A stretch of DNA of 64,000 nt, taken from assembly GCA_011319805.1 (NCBI GenBank), contig SJRY01000255.1:1-64000 (forward strand), given 5' to 3'. This stretch comes from Macrocybe gigantea (lineage: Eukaryota; Basidiomycota; Agaricomycetes; Agaricales; Callistosporiaceae). Below the pieces are notes generated by a model. The model had not been told where the DNA came from and made no database searches. It saw only the letters and a program-made list of their open reading frames with translations. The position numbers were made by a program, and so were the translations under genes. Below are positions 9,714 to 22,004 of the stretch, piece by piece; position 1 is the stretch's first letter, and each line of letters starts with the position of its first letter.

Positions 9714-11399
9714 GATAAAGAATCTGAAGCGAAACAACAAATTAGTCTGGGACGAGACCGTCAGCATTATGAATGATTTGTTCACCAATATTTGGGGAAA
9801 GCAAGAGTCAGTTGTCGTTGATCACTGCGTGGATGTGACACTGCCAGTGCGTAAATCCGAGAAATCCATGGATGGGAAATTTGAGCTTCAACTCTAGATC
9901 GCGCTCTTCGTCATTGGCGCAGCAGGTTTGATCTCTGAAATCATGGCACAAATCTCGTTGATTTTTTACCATTCCAATCTCGACAGGATTTGGTCGCCGA
10001 ATCTCGTGGCAAGATGATGCGATTACACCTCCCGGGCATCAGCTTACTTTCAAAGATGCTCTTCACACCGTTTCTACCGATGTCTTTATACGGCTTATTG
10101 TCCCGGACTGGGCTCTTGGCTTGACTGCAAGGCTCCGAAGAATCAGACTTGCCTTCCAGGAACTTGAGGTGACTTGTCAAAAACCTTGCCGATTTGAGGT
10201 CGTAGTCACTCACTGCGGATTCCGTAGAGATATATGCTTGAAATGATCAAAGAACGGCAGATCTTGGAGAAGCAAGTACAATATGACCTTTTCAGCAGCC
10301 TTCTGGATGCAAACAATGAAGACGGGGATGAAGCCAAGCTCACTGATAGCGAACTTATTGGTGATCCTCCATCTCTAACCCTGTTCTACCCTCCTCTAAA
10401 TTTCAACCGATCTCCGGCCCTTCAGGGAATATATTTATCTTTCTGCTTGCAGGGCATGAGGTGAAATAACCATGAATTTTTCATTCATAATTCTGACAAT
10501 TGGAAAGACGACGGCCCATACCTTGTCCTTTACTTTTGGCATGTTAGCGTTGTATGCTGAAGAGCAAGATATTCTATATCGTCACATCAAGTCTGTACTC
10601 CCCAACGGCAGGATGCCAGTGCGTCACATTTAGCTTTCGTCGAAGTGGCATTGCGTATAACCCTTCAAAACAGACATATGAAGATATGCCACGTCTCACA
10701 CAATCAATGGCGTAGGTAAAGAGGCTTGTGCCCGCTAATACATCTCACTATCGTCGACAGCGTCTTTTATGAAACGCTGAGGATGTATCCGCCTGTCAGT
10801 GTCTTATGTTCGCGCGCCGAAACCCTGAACTCGAACCTGCCTACAGGTTGCTGCCGTCCCCAAGTACAGCGAGGAGGACACCACGCTGATGACTGAAAAC
10901 TCTTTCGGGGACAAGAAAATAGTGCCGGTTCCAAAGGGAACGTATATCGTCTTCGACATCCCTGGTTTGCACTATAATCGTATGTATGCCCCATTGAGGC
11001 TAGTACCAATTACTCACACAATTGCACGATGCACAGCTCGTTATTGGAAAGATCCCGAAGTCTTTAGGCCGACGCGTTTCCTGGAAGACTGGCCCAGAGA
11101 TGCTTTCTTACCTTTTAGTGGAGGCAAGTGATGCTACAGTTCTTTGTTATGGCTCTGTTTTGAGCACCTGATAGGGGCCAGGGCTTGCCTCGGACGGAGG
11201 TATGCAGTTTACCTGGTAGTAGTGCTTTGACGTTCGACGTCCCTGCAGGTTCTTTGAAACAGAAGGAATAGCCATTCTGACCATGCTGGTGATGCGTTAC
11301 AAGATCGAGATTAAGGAAGAGCCTCAGTTTGCGGGAGAATCTTTCGAAGGTAGGAAGGAAAGAATTATGAGAAGCCAGCCGGGCCTTACAATCAAGTGA
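9714..11399 (+). pseudogene. Cytochrome P450, N-terminally truncated
   Basis: From about 9714 the plus strand encodes a microsomal-type fungal P450 over some eight exons. Visible landmarks: KLVWDETVSIMNDLF, a segment FVIGAAGFGRR split by an intron, PPGHQLTFKDALHTVST, the I-helix (FIFLLAGHE joined by an intron to TTAHTLSF), the K-helix ETLRMYPP near 10770, the PERF-like PEVFRPTRF, and the haem loop FSGG/ARACLGRR, whose cysteine binds haem iron, split by an intron at about 11130. It ends at 11397-11399. The membrane anchor and the B-C helix region are not found upstream; 9400-9713 gives no match. I therefore call it truncated. All later parts look intact, so loss of the 5' end probably was recent. 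P450s oxidise small hydrophobic substrates; no specific substrate can be named. Confidence 0.75.
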
Positions 11400-11544
11400 G
11401 TTCGCATCATGGCTCATATGGAAAGTGCAAATAACATCACGATAGTCCTGTTCGAATGCCTCTCGTATTTAGACGAAGAAATGACCACTAAATAAACAAT
11501 GTATGCCAGTAAATTTGGTTGAGGCGAAAATATTTGAGGATGCC

Positions 11545-12996
11545 TCAGACCCATCGACCAGGTGCTACGGGATGTGAAGAGGACAGTCCGCCGTCGACTG
11601 CAAAGTTCTGACCATTGACGTAGCTTGAATCGTCTATTCGAGCGGCATAAACATTCAGGAAGGACAAAAAGTCGGCGAGAGATACACTACCAGAGGCCAA
11701 GAACACAGCAGCCTGAGCGATTTCTGTCCACGTATCAGGTCTAGAACTCGAAACTTAGCGGAAGACTCACCTTCTGCAACAGCATAACGACCAAGCGGGT
11801 TCAGTTGTCCTATTTTGCTCTGAGTACCGCGCTGTCGAGCATATTCAAATGTATCATCGGTCATTCCAGTTTCGATGAGGCCGGGGCAGATGGAATTGAC
11901 CCGGATATCGGTTCTCTGCAATTGGTAGGCACAGGTCTTTGCCATAGAGTTTACCCTGAACGAGAATTGAGAATTTGTTGCATATTCAAAATTTGCGACT
12001 TACGCGGCCTTACTCGCGCTATCTAAGAGTGAAAAGAAACGCTGAGAGAAGATATAAGTGGAAAGTAGTCTTGCTCACAGTCGACTGTTCCAGCGCCCGA
12101 CCGAAGGCCAGCAACTACACAAAAGGTCCACGATCGATTTTAGAGGTCAAAAATGGTATGCGCACTAGAAGCCGTCATGATGATGCTTCCTCCAGTCGTT
12201 TCTTTGCCTTTTGATGGGTCTGTTTTCTTCATGGCCTCGGATGCGTATTTGACAGCCAAGAAGCAGCTGGGGAATTGAGGAGGCTTGCGATTCTGTAACG
12301 AGTAAAACCTTACGACAGTGCATTAATTCGCATGCTGTTCATGAACGTTTCAGCAGTCGTATCGGCAAGCGCATTTCTAGACGCCACGCCAGCCTGGAAG
12401 ACAGGAAGATAAGCGCTGAGCCACCAGAGAGAGCAAGCACCTTACATTAGCAAAAAATACATCTAGCCGACCTTCTTCGCGTAGAGCGCGCGTGCAAATT
12501 TCAGAGATGGCTTGCTCATTGGCCGCATCGGCCTGTACTGTTGTAACCTGTGGTGAAGGGTAAGCGCCGTACAGGAGGTTCAAGCGTGATTGATCATACC
12601 TTGACCTCTGGATATAACTTATTAATAGTCGATTCAAGGTCCGGGAGGTTGTCTGGAATGAAATCCACCAGATAGAGGTGCCTGGCGCCTATGATTCTCA
12701 TTCAGTCGAGTTGATGCTGGCCATGATGGCATGAGTTCCTCAGACCTTCGTGAGCGAAACGAATGGCTGAAGCGCGACTGTATACTCATTAAGCCGAGAA
12801 GAGACGCTTATATCTCACTGACGTACCCAATTCCCTTCAAGGACCCTACACCAGTGACGATACATACTTTGTCCTTGAGCTTCGAGCCGCGAGGCGAGTT
12901 AGCCAGCTGCGTCCGAATTTTTTCAATGCGGGCCTGAGCCACTCTGTAGTAGTCCTCGTTGTTGCCTTGAAACCGAGTCTTGTTGTAAGAAGACAT
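11545..12996 (-). CDS. Short-chain dehydrogenase/reductase
   Basis: A complete SDR with several short introns. It starts at 12996 with MSSYNKTRFQGNNEDYYRVA, reaches the dinucleotide-binding loop TGVGSLKGIG around residue 50, then HLYLVDF, VTTVQADAA, and GRLDVFFAN. The catalytic set is present: a serine in TASS followed by an intron and VAGLRSGAG, then YSASK (YxxxK) formed across an intron near 12020, and a downstream NSICPGLIETGM. The C-terminus reads YVNGQNFAVDGG after another intron and stops at 11545. The glycine loop has two residues more than the textbook TGxxxGIG, as in other fungal SDRs. It would reduce or oxidise a carbonyl/alcohol with NAD(P)(H); the substrate is unknown. It is divergent from the P5B ATPase gene. 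Confidence 0.85.
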
Positions 12997-13430
12997 ATTG
13001 AAGTGTGTGTATCGGTTGAGTTGAGTTTGATGTGAGGAACTTGATGGGGTAAGTCACTCAGCTGACCGGGATTCAGGTAAGGTTGAAAGCCGATTACACA
13101 TGCAGCTTGATCGACTCTCCAAGATCTTTGAAAGGGCACCCTGGAACGTGGGTACAACCTTAACCGTCTAAATGAACGCCCAGAAGCTCAATGAATTGCT
13201 CGTTAAAGGTGAGGCAGTGTCCGTTGTGTCCGACGTCGTACAGCGTCGATCGAGCTGAACCGAGAAAGAGTGTAAACACGCGTACATACTTTATGTGACT
13301 TCCTCACCCTCGACGCCAGAGCATCATTTCGCTGCCAGCTTGACTTGTCAAGCCCCTCTGATCTGTCACAACCCGTAGAACAGTCCAGAGCACACACTTC
13401 AACATAGGACCTGTTGTTGATGCATACGAA
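12997..13430. promoter_or_regulatory. Divergent intergenic region, SDR / P5B ATPase
   Basis: A 434-bp spacer between two start codons facing away from each other. It must hold both promoters. I see no clear TATA box or repeated motif in it. Confidence 0.4.
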
Positions 13431-16400
13431 ATGGCACCTGTACAGGGGCCAACATCTCAACACGACTACACAGAGGGCGCTTCTCCCATAGACATCGACT
13501 ATGCTCTCACCAATACCCAGCGCTCTCGGCGCGACTCACAGTACAGCAATGCGTACGGCGACGGTGAGGGAGCAGTGTTTGATGGACCCGGCCACTTGGC
13601 GAATCCCAGCAGCGTCACTCGCATGCCCCATCTGGGTTCACGTCGGCAGAGTACAGATAGCTGGACCCGCACCCGCAGAAGAAGTTATGATTCTGGCATG
13701 TCAGCCAGAAGTGGGAGTCGCAGGCAATCGAGCAGAGACAGTCGCTCGGGGCGCCACAGCGTAGATGAGACGCGCCGTAACGTGTCGTCTGATGACGAAG
13801 GTGCGGCATTGTTGGATGACGGGCGTAGCGATTCAAGTCAACGCAGACCCCGACATACCTCTCCATCGCCTCAACACAAATCTAGTGTATTCGATAATTT
13901 GGCGCATTTGTTTGGCCGAGGCGAAGCTCCAGAGACCGCTCGACGGGCATCTATGTCTCAGAGGTCTTCAACAAGTCGTCGGTCACGGAGACATGGCATT
14001 CTGCACGATGAACCTGATGAGTATGCCATTGCGACGGATGACGAGAACGAGCGTTGGGGATACTCCTCCGGCGAGGAGGATTCGGATGTCGAATCGACAC
14101 AATCAATGAATGTGATCCGCGATGATGTCTCCGTGACACGGAGCATGGACTATGATTCTGAACCCCCTTCGCCCACCTCTCATTCGTACGGCATCCCTCT
14201 TATGGCCTCTGATCCTGTTTTTGGCGACGAAGCTCGACTGGAAATGGAGTTTCCGTTCAGTTTGGAAGAACCCCACCGCCTGGCCCTCCCAGTCGTCAAA
14301 CCATTTACATACAGGACGAGGACAGTACCGTGAGATTTGTCGGATATGACACGGTGCTTTGGCGCTTATGGCTTTGGCGCCTCGGCTGTCTCCTAAGCCT
14401 AGGAATCTTGGGCCTCGTCGGCAACTGGTTTCCTAAACTATGGCTGCGCTGGGTTGCTCGAGAGAAGGCTTTTTCTGAGGCCAAGAATGGTTTCATAGTC
14501 GTTGAGGTGAGGACTTGTGCTCTCGTTCGGGGAAATCTCTTTGCTGATCAATCCTACCAGACTACTTATAGAGATGTCGCCTTATTTCCTCTGCACACTC
14601 TTGAGTATCCGTACCCGCTAAGCTCTGTGTTCTCATATTCGGATGACCATACTTCCGATTCTCCGGCCAATATTTTGCCGTCAAAAATGAATGGGAACGA
14701 TACTAGCGCGACGAACCAACTAGTCATTATAGATTATCGTTATACCAGATTTGCTTTGGATCCGAGAACAGGACTATTTGTCATGGTCAGGTATGCCATT
14801 CAGCCACTCTGGGACCTTGATCGCTGGCTAACATTAAATGTACAGAAACTGGCGGGATTTATCCATGCAACTTGTATCAGCGAATCTCGGTTTAGACGAG
14901 GCGACCAGACAACAGCGCCATCTTCTGTTTGGAAGAAACGAGATCGATATCGAGGGGAAGTCTACCTTGACGTTGTTATTTGATGAGGTATGGACTCTCA
15001 TTCTGCTTCTCCAGATCTCGAGTGCTTATTGCGTAGGTCATACATCCGTTTTATGTCTTCCAAATTGCAAGCATCATTCTCTGGTCGCTGGACGATTACT
15101 ATTATTACGCCTTCTGCATTGCCTTAATATCCATCAGCAGCATAATTGCCACCTTAATAGAGACAAAGAACGTTAGTGTACAGCTTCCTTGTCGACGATG
15201 TTGAAAACTAATTACCTCTAGACCATTCGTCGCATGCGAGAAATGTCGCGTTTTGTATGCAAGACGGATGTGCTGATTGACGGCTCTTGTAACGACTTTC
15301 ACTTTCTGACAAGGATGTCTTGGCCCTGATAAGTCTACAGGGTTTGAATGTGATTCCACTGACCTCGTTCCTGGGGACGTCATTAATTTATCCACCTTGC
15401 AATCTTCGCATATACCTGCCGATCTATACCTATTAACCGGAGACGCAATCGTAAACGAAAGTATGCTCACCGGAGAAAGCGTGCCTGTCAGCAAGGTTCC
15501 CATAAAAGAAGAAGACCTTACCCGATGGCGCGAAAACAAGGACGAAAACCCGAAGTCCACGCTGTACGGCGGAACGAAGGTTGTCAGAATTCGCGGCATT
15601 TTTACTTCTGACACTCAAGTCAAGCCTGCTTTGGCATTGGTGATTCGAACAGGTAAGGGATGTCCATATCTCCGCGTTATGTTTCTTTACCGACGCTATC
15701 CGTGCAAGGTTTCAACACAACAAAAGGCGCTCTGGTCCGTTCCATGTTATTCCCAAGGCCTATCGGTTTCAAATTCTACCGTGATTCTGTCCGATTTATC
15801 CTTGTTCTCGCTGGAATTGCAGGCGTAGGCTTCTTCTTCAGCGCAATACAGTTCATCAGAATGGGGGTGAGGATTGTGTTAGTCTGAAACTATGGTGGGC
15901 TGAAATGTGTCGTTCCACCGCATAGATTAGATTGCGCACAATTGTTCTGCGCGCACTGGACCTTATTACCGTGGTCGTGCCACCCGCTCTGCCGGCAACA
16001 TTATCGATAGGGACAGGTTTTGCTATCCAACGACTTCGCAAAGCGGGCATCTTCTGCATATCGCCAAGCCGCGTGAATGTGGGAGGGAAAATCAATGTTT
16101 GTTGTTTCGACAAGACCGGAACGCTTACCGAAGACGGTTTGGATATCCTTGGTGTGCGTGGACTAGACCGCAACGCACAGATGTTTGGAGAGCTAATGGA
16201 AGATGTTCACGATTTGCCGCTCGGGCAAGGCAAAGCGACGTTCTTATACGCGCTCGCGACTTGCCACTCGTTGAAAGTGGTAGACGGGGAGACCATTGGC
16301 GATCCTCTGGATGTCAAGATGTTCGATTTCACCAAATGGACACTGGAAGAAGGTCGTGTCGGTGCCACCGGCGCGATCAAGGCGAAGGGTGCGGTCGTTG

Positions 16401-18667
16401 AACATGCGGCTCTCGTCCAGAATGTTGTCCGGCCACCAGGTGGAGCACAGTTCAGGCTGGAGGATGCCCTGAGAGGTTCAGCAAAGGCATGATCCAGTTC
16501 GTTTCTGTACCGCGAATAGCTCCTAATGCCTTCGTACAGCATGCTCATTTTTTGGAGCTAGGAGTGATACGGACTTTTGAATTCGTTTCTTCACTCCGAA
16601 GGATGAGCGTTATCGTTAAGCGACTGAAGAGCACGAGCATGGAGATCTACGTCAAGGGTGCTCCGGAAGTAATGGCTGACATTTGTGACCGGCAATCTCG
16701 TATGTGAAGCACGGCCTCTTGACTGCTATCCATTAACGCATTGGACAGTTCCTGAGGACTATGAAGACTTGCTCTCATATTACACAAAACGCGGCTACCG
16801 TGTCATCGCAATAGCAGGAAAGAGCATTGAAGGATTGTCCTGGCTGAAAGCGCAGCGCATGAAACGGTTTGTATTAAAAACAGTTCTGCCTTTCTTGAAA
16901 ACTCAGAGTAACCTCAGGGAACAAGCGGAATCGGGGCTTACGTTTCTTGGTCTGGTGATTTTCGAAAATCGGCTTAAAGCTGGAACAACACCTGCCATCC
17001 AGGCTCTTCGGACAGCACACATAGCTTGCAGAATGATCACCGGCGACAATCCGCTAACCGCCGTCAGCGTGGCCCGAGAATGCGGTCTGATTCACCAAGC
17101 AGCGCATGTTTTTGCTCCAGCATTTGTTGCTGGCAATGCTATGACTCCGGCCTCGAAAGTGGAATGGTCGTGCATGGATGATTTGTCGTGGAAGCTGGAT
17201 CCTTACTCTCTCAAGCCGCTGACTCCGCCTCCGCATCACACAGTAGAGTCAGACGAAATCAGCTATCAAGATTATTCGCTTGTCATTAGCGGAGACGTCT
17301 TTCGTTGGATAATGAATCACGCACCCACAGAGACTATGCAGCGAGTGCGTCTTCCTGGTTCAGGTCGCCAAGTGGCTATCTAATGCAGTGTCGTTCACAG
17401 ATGCTGGTCAAAACTCAGATTTTTGCTCGCATGTCTCCGGATGAGAAGAATGAAGTTGTCGAGCGATTACAGATGCTCGGATATACGGTCTTGATGTGCG
17501 GTGATGGAGCCAACGATTGTGCGGCGCTCAAAGCCGCAGACGTAGGCATCTCTCTGTCGGAGGCCGAAGCCAGTGTAGCAGCGCCGTTCACGAGCAGTAC
17601 ACCAGATATTGGGTGTGTCCTTGAACTGATCCGACAGGGCAGGGCATCACTGGTGACCAGCTTCAGCTGCTTCAAATACATGCAAGTCATTTACGCCTGG
17701 TTGGAGTATGTGGCATGCTGATTATGGACATTTCCTTGCAGGGCTCTCTATTCTTTGATTCAGTTTACATCAGTGACATTGCTCTATTCATTCGCATCCT
17801 CTTTGGGTGACTTTCAGGCAAGTGATGGCGCTTATCACCACGTTTGTCGGGATGATTGCTGATTGACTGACGTAGTTCTTGTACATTGACTTGTTCATCA
17901 TCATCCCAGTGGCTGTAGCAAGTATGTTTGTTCTTCATCTGTCATTCATTGGCGTGATCTGAAACACTTGATTGCGCAGTGGGCCGAACGCTGCCGTACC
18001 CTCGCATCTATCCTAAACCGCCCACGGCAAGCCTTGTATCAAAGAAGGTCTTGGCGAGCATCATCGGGCAGATTGTCATCACCAGTGCTGTCCAGGTGTG
18101 GGGGTTCCTGTGGGTTCGACGGCAGGAGTGGTGAGGATGACGCATTGTGAATGGCATAGCTCATAATTAATACTTGTGATGCAGGTATACACCGCCACCC
18201 ACTTCCACACCATCAGAAGATGATGCGCTGGAGAGCACGAACTACGAGAACTCTGTCTTATTCTTAATATCGTGCTTCCAGTACATTCTTGTGGCCGCCG
18301 TCTTCAGCATTGGGCCACCGTATCGCAAGTCCATGTGGACAAATGGTACGTCTTTTTTTGTTTTGCCTCGAGTTGAAGACTGACCTAGGGTGGTCCAGGC
18401 TGGCTGATGATCTCCGTCGGGCTGTTGTCCGGTTTCAACGTTCTAGTGTTACTGTCGCCGCCTAAAACGATTGCGACGGTGCTGAATCTGATGCCGATAC
18501 CGTTCGAGGGCCGGGTGACGCTGCTGCTCGGTGTGGCAGCAAACGTAGTGGTGTCGCTGGCATTCGAGCAGTGGGGGACACAACGTGTGGCAGATATGGC
18601 TGGGATGATGTTGGGGTGGCGACGAGGCAAAGCGTACAAGATTGTGGAAAGTGGGATGAGAGTCTAG
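13431..18667 (+). CDS. YPK9: P5B-type ATPase, vacuolar polyamine/cation transporter (Ypk9/ATP13A2 family)
   Basis: A long multi-exon P5-type ATPase. The first ~290 residues are disordered, rich in Ser and Arg. Then come the first membrane segments ([18 protein letters not shown], near 14370), [17 protein letters not shown], the actuator motif [10 protein letters not shown] (about 15470), the membrane motif PPALP (about 15980) that separates P5B from P5A, the phosphorylation site DKTGT (about 16110), the hinge [16 protein letters not shown] (about 17500) and the last helices up to 18667. P5B pumps sit in the vacuole or lysosome; human ATP13A2 exports polyamines, which I infer here. The frame slips once at the C4 run 14271-14274: EEP continues as [13 protein letters not shown] only with a fifth C. 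I treat that as a probable sequence error. Confidence 0.9.
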
Positions 18668-18771
18668 ATCGCTGTCTGATGTCGTTGCATTGTTACGCGT
18701 CTGAGTTTGAATTCATTCGAATGTCGCCCAGCATTCCACCTTTTCCTGCATTCCACTGTTCACCGTATCGA

Positions 18772-18819
18772 TTTTCCTTTTCTTTTCTCTTTCTTCCATC
18801 TTCTCTTTTGTTCTGCCCC
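18772..18819 (+). promoter_or_regulatory. CT-rich tract upstream of the membrane-protein gene
   Basis: About 48 bases made almost entirely of C and T lie 100-150 bp before the start at 18923. Pyrimidine tracts of this kind often precede transcription starts in filamentous fungi; here the role is inferred from position. Confidence 0.45.
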
Positions 18820-18922
18820 TGGGGGCACTTCCAATCCTTTTTATTATACCGTGGGGCGCTCGCCGTTCGCTTCAACATACGAGAAACCGCAGGAATCGGA
18901 CTCACCACTCCTGGCTGCCGCC

Positions 18923-20127
18923 ATGCGCGCGACACAGAATCGTCATCGTCATCAGCTGGCCTTACTTGCTTTCCTTTACTTCTTGCTCTTTGCCAACCCA
19001 GTTATCGCCCTTCCCATACGTGCTAGACAGAATGCAACCACCACCGTGCAGACCATCAAGACCACGCAAACGTACGTCATAGCACCCCAGCCGTCAATTT
19101 ATCTCGCTGATTTGTACTCTCCAGCATTGCTGGACCCGTAGTGGAAACGTGTGAGATAACATTGACGCCAATCACGGATAAGAACGGTAAACCAGCTGTG
19201 AAAGAGGTCAAAAAGTGCTCTCTCTCGCTGTCCGGCTCTGGCACAGGGAGCACACCGCCTGGAAGCACCGGAGGTACCGAATCGTCGACTGGCCTCTCGA
19301 TTTCCACCACCGCGAGCTCTTCACTCCCTTCTGCAACAGATTCAGCTTCATCTCCCAATCCCTCTGAGACTGATACGTCGACGTTCCCATCTGTAACAAG
19401 TTCGGTCACTTCCTCCGGTTCATCTGTAACAGGCTCGGTTTCTTCCACCGGCCCATCTGCAACGTCCACGACTGTTTCGGCCACCGTTACAGGTGTAACT
19501 TCTACCTTTTCCGTGTCAAGCACTGCATCTTCGGGTACCCTATCTTCCACTGGTAGTGTGCCAACGTCCACATTGAGCACTACATCAGTGTCGTCTTTCA
19601 CCTCGGCCACGTTCTCGTCCGCATCAGCTCCTACGACTGCGCCGGGCATTTCGGTGAACGTGAGTAGACCACGCTCGAAGATGACGTTATTTTTTGATGT
19701 ATGGTACTTCGTAGGGTCTCTCCACGGTGACAGGAATTCCCAGTCCCACTGCGACTGCATCTTCGACGGCAACCCAGACCTCGGGCACGGCTGGCGCAGA
19801 TTCAAACGGGGCGGCATCGGGAGCGTCGCCATCAGGAGCATCAGCCGCGGCCGCTGAATCACCCTCCTCTTCGGACAGTGCAGCCTTCACACTTCCAGGC
19901 AAGAAGCTGTCTGTGCTTCCGATCGGCTTAGGCGTATTCGCCGGCATTTCGGTCATCGCTTTGATTGTTGTCGGTTTGGTCACCTATGAACGCACAAAGT
20001 ACCGCAAGGTATGTTCAATAGGTGCCTTAACTACATCTATTTTTGTAATCTGGATTTTTTTTAGGCATTCAGACAACGAAAACTTGCAGAGCAAGGCGGG
20101 GCCTTGGGATACGGTGGCATGGCATAA
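18923..20127 (+). CDS. Ser/Thr-rich single-pass membrane protein
   Basis: The start at 18923 gives a signal peptide (basic start, then LALLAFLYFLLFANPVIALP). After an intron at 19073-19127 comes a short Cys-containing part (VVETCEITLTPIT) and a ~170-residue region of almost pure Ser, Thr, Pro, Gly and Ala, likely heavily O-mannosylated and extended. A second intron precedes the transmembrane helix (LPIGLGVFAGISVIALIVVG) and a third splits the short cytosolic tail, which ends GGALGYGGMA at 20127. The layout resembles cell-wall stress sensors of the Mid2/Wsc kind, but I see no WSC domain and the tail is only about 25 residues. I infer a cell-surface role and do not assign a name. Confidence 0.75.
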
Positions 20128-20347
20128 CATGTCTATCAGGCGTTGAGGGTCTTAGGTTATGTTCTTTCTTCTTTCACGTATGATAACGTCCGTTTTCGGG
20201 GATTGGCCTCGCTATCCTTATCTAGTTGTTTTGGTTACATACTCCGCATTTCGATACGCTTGACCTTGGTTTCGCTGTGATCCGGCCTGTGAACATCTTT
20301 CTTTTTGTACGCACTACCTACATAGATTTGCCTTTTGTTCATCTCTG

Positions 20348-21810
20348 ATGGTGTCGACGCCTATCAAGTCTGTTGATTATCTGAGGATCACTTTTCTTGT
20401 TGATAATTGCATTGAATGGTTCGTTGCATCAAGTGCTTTCGCTGTGACGGTGAACGATGATCTGAATCGCCATTGCCGTGTAATAGGATGACCAGGTTGC
20501 CTCCGGGCTTTACACATGAACTGCCTCAGCACGTCCAGCAAGACTCGAAACCCGACGAGACGACGGGCGTTCCAGTCCTAGACTTTGATAACTTTTGCTG
20601 CGGTAAAGCTAGCCTATCTCGTCCATCGTTGCTTCATTTCCACGAGCATGTAGTGATCAACAGGTGCTCATGGATTTGCTGCGCTCATCGTAAGTCCAGC
20701 ATGCCCGATGCGACGCACTGTATGAGGGCGCGGCTGAATGTTGTTTCTACGCCGTTCTTTCTCTTGCTGCTAGGAAACGCGGATCGGTGACGAGACGCAC
20801 CTGACGCTGTTTGACACGGGCCCAGACTCGCGCTCACTGGTGCGTAACATGGGCGCGATGCAGGTGCCCGTGGATCGGATCGAGCGCGTCGTCACGTCGC
20901 ACTGGCACAGCGATCACACGGGCGGACTCCTCTCCTTCCTCGAGCTGCGCGAGTCCGTCGCCGCGGCGGCAGCGACAGCGGCGCCCGTCGTATTGGACGT
21001 GCACCCGGACCGTCCGATATCGCGCGGGATCGCTCCCGGACCGTCGTACGACCAGGTGCTGTGCGCGCTGCCGCCCGACCCGACGTTTGAGCAGATCGAG
21101 GCGGGAGGTGGGGTGCTCGAGATGCATGCGGAAGGGCACGCCGTCGCGGCAGGGATGGTCTGGGTGAGCGGCGAGATCCCGCGCGTGACGGAGTTTGAGA
21201 CGGGCATTCTGGGAGGGATGCGCTGGACTGGAGGAGAGTGGGTGCACGAGCAGGTGAGTCGTCCAGTTATGAGCGTTCTTTTTTCTTTGGTTGATTTTAT
21301 GATGTAGCATATTATGGACGAGAGATATGCTGCCATCGACGTCCTTGGAAAAGGACTGGTGTTATTCAGCTCGTGCGCACACGAATGTATCCTCTATTCC
21401 ACTCTTGCACCCGCTGACAGTGTTGAAATTCAGATGCTCTCATGCGGGAATAGTCAACGTCCTCAAGGACGCGGTCAAGATGTTTTCCAGACCGATCTAC
21501 ATGGTATTTGGTTTCGCTTGCACAGCCCTCGCACCTATCGGTATTGACGAAAAAGACGCCAGGTCGTCGGAGGCCTGCACTAGCTGGTCCCGAATTCAGC
21601 CAACGGATCCCTCCCACAGTTGAATTTCTGTCCCAAACGCTTCGACCGTCGCCCGCATACGTATTGCCGATGCATTGCTCCGGGTTCCAGTCCAAGCTGG
21701 CGTTGGAAGCTGCGCTGGGCGAAGGCTGCGTGCCTGCTGGCGTCGGTCACCGTGTTGACATTGCGGGCGACGCGGAGAACGATGACAAGTTGTTCCCTCC
21801 GACGTTTTAA
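20348..21810 (+). CDS. Metallo-beta-lactamase-fold hydrolase (DHPS-like)
   Basis: The start at 20348 is followed after 71 bp by an intron, joining FLVDNCIEW to MTRLPPGFTHELPQH. Short exons then give AHGFAALI and FDTGPDSRSLVRN. The metal-binding box is HWHSDHTGG (about 20905). Later come FSSCAH, split by an intron from AGIVNVL, and VVGGLH, formed across an intron ending near 21562. These fit the COG1237 branch of the MBL fold. After VVGGLH the frame hits TAG at 21581; the conserved continuation LAGPEFSQRIPPTVEF is one base out of phase and runs on to the stop at 21810. A missing C between 21580 and 21581 would explain this. Substrate unknown. Confidence 0.75.
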
Positions 21811-22004
21811 ATAAATCTGTCCTGAACAGCATCGGAAATTACGGTGTCATTTTATTCGTATGCGTACAAGGCCGACCTCGTGTCGACTCGAACATGCACA
21901 GGGATTCTGGTATACTGATAAGGATGTAGATTGGCAAATTAGTCGCGAGAGAATATGTTACATCAAAGAGCACCGTCCAAACCGAGTCCGAGAGGCGAAA
22001 AGAA

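Noticed and set aside
9574..9897. 107-codon frame starting just upstream of the P450 homology, as the true P450 N-terminus
   Set aside because: Only its second half matches P450s; the first ~45 residues lack an anchor, and the last ~14 codons are really an intron.
9714..12996. P450 plus SDR as a secondary-metabolite cluster
   Set aside because: The P450 is truncated and no backbone synthase, transporter or regulator is nearby; two common oxidoreductases side by side are not a cluster.
13203..14146. Short minus-strand frames opposite the start of the P5B ATPase
   Set aside because: No family resemblance, and they overlap well-supported coding sequence.
19077..19862. 261-codon minus-strand frame rich in Val, Asp and Glu
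   Set aside because: It is the antisense of the Ser/Thr-rich repeat region of the membrane-protein gene; such repeats always give long mirror frames.
20811..21336. Long alternative frames on both strands in the MBL hydrolase
   Set aside because: They follow from high GC content; only the frame with HWHSDHTGG has conserved motifs.
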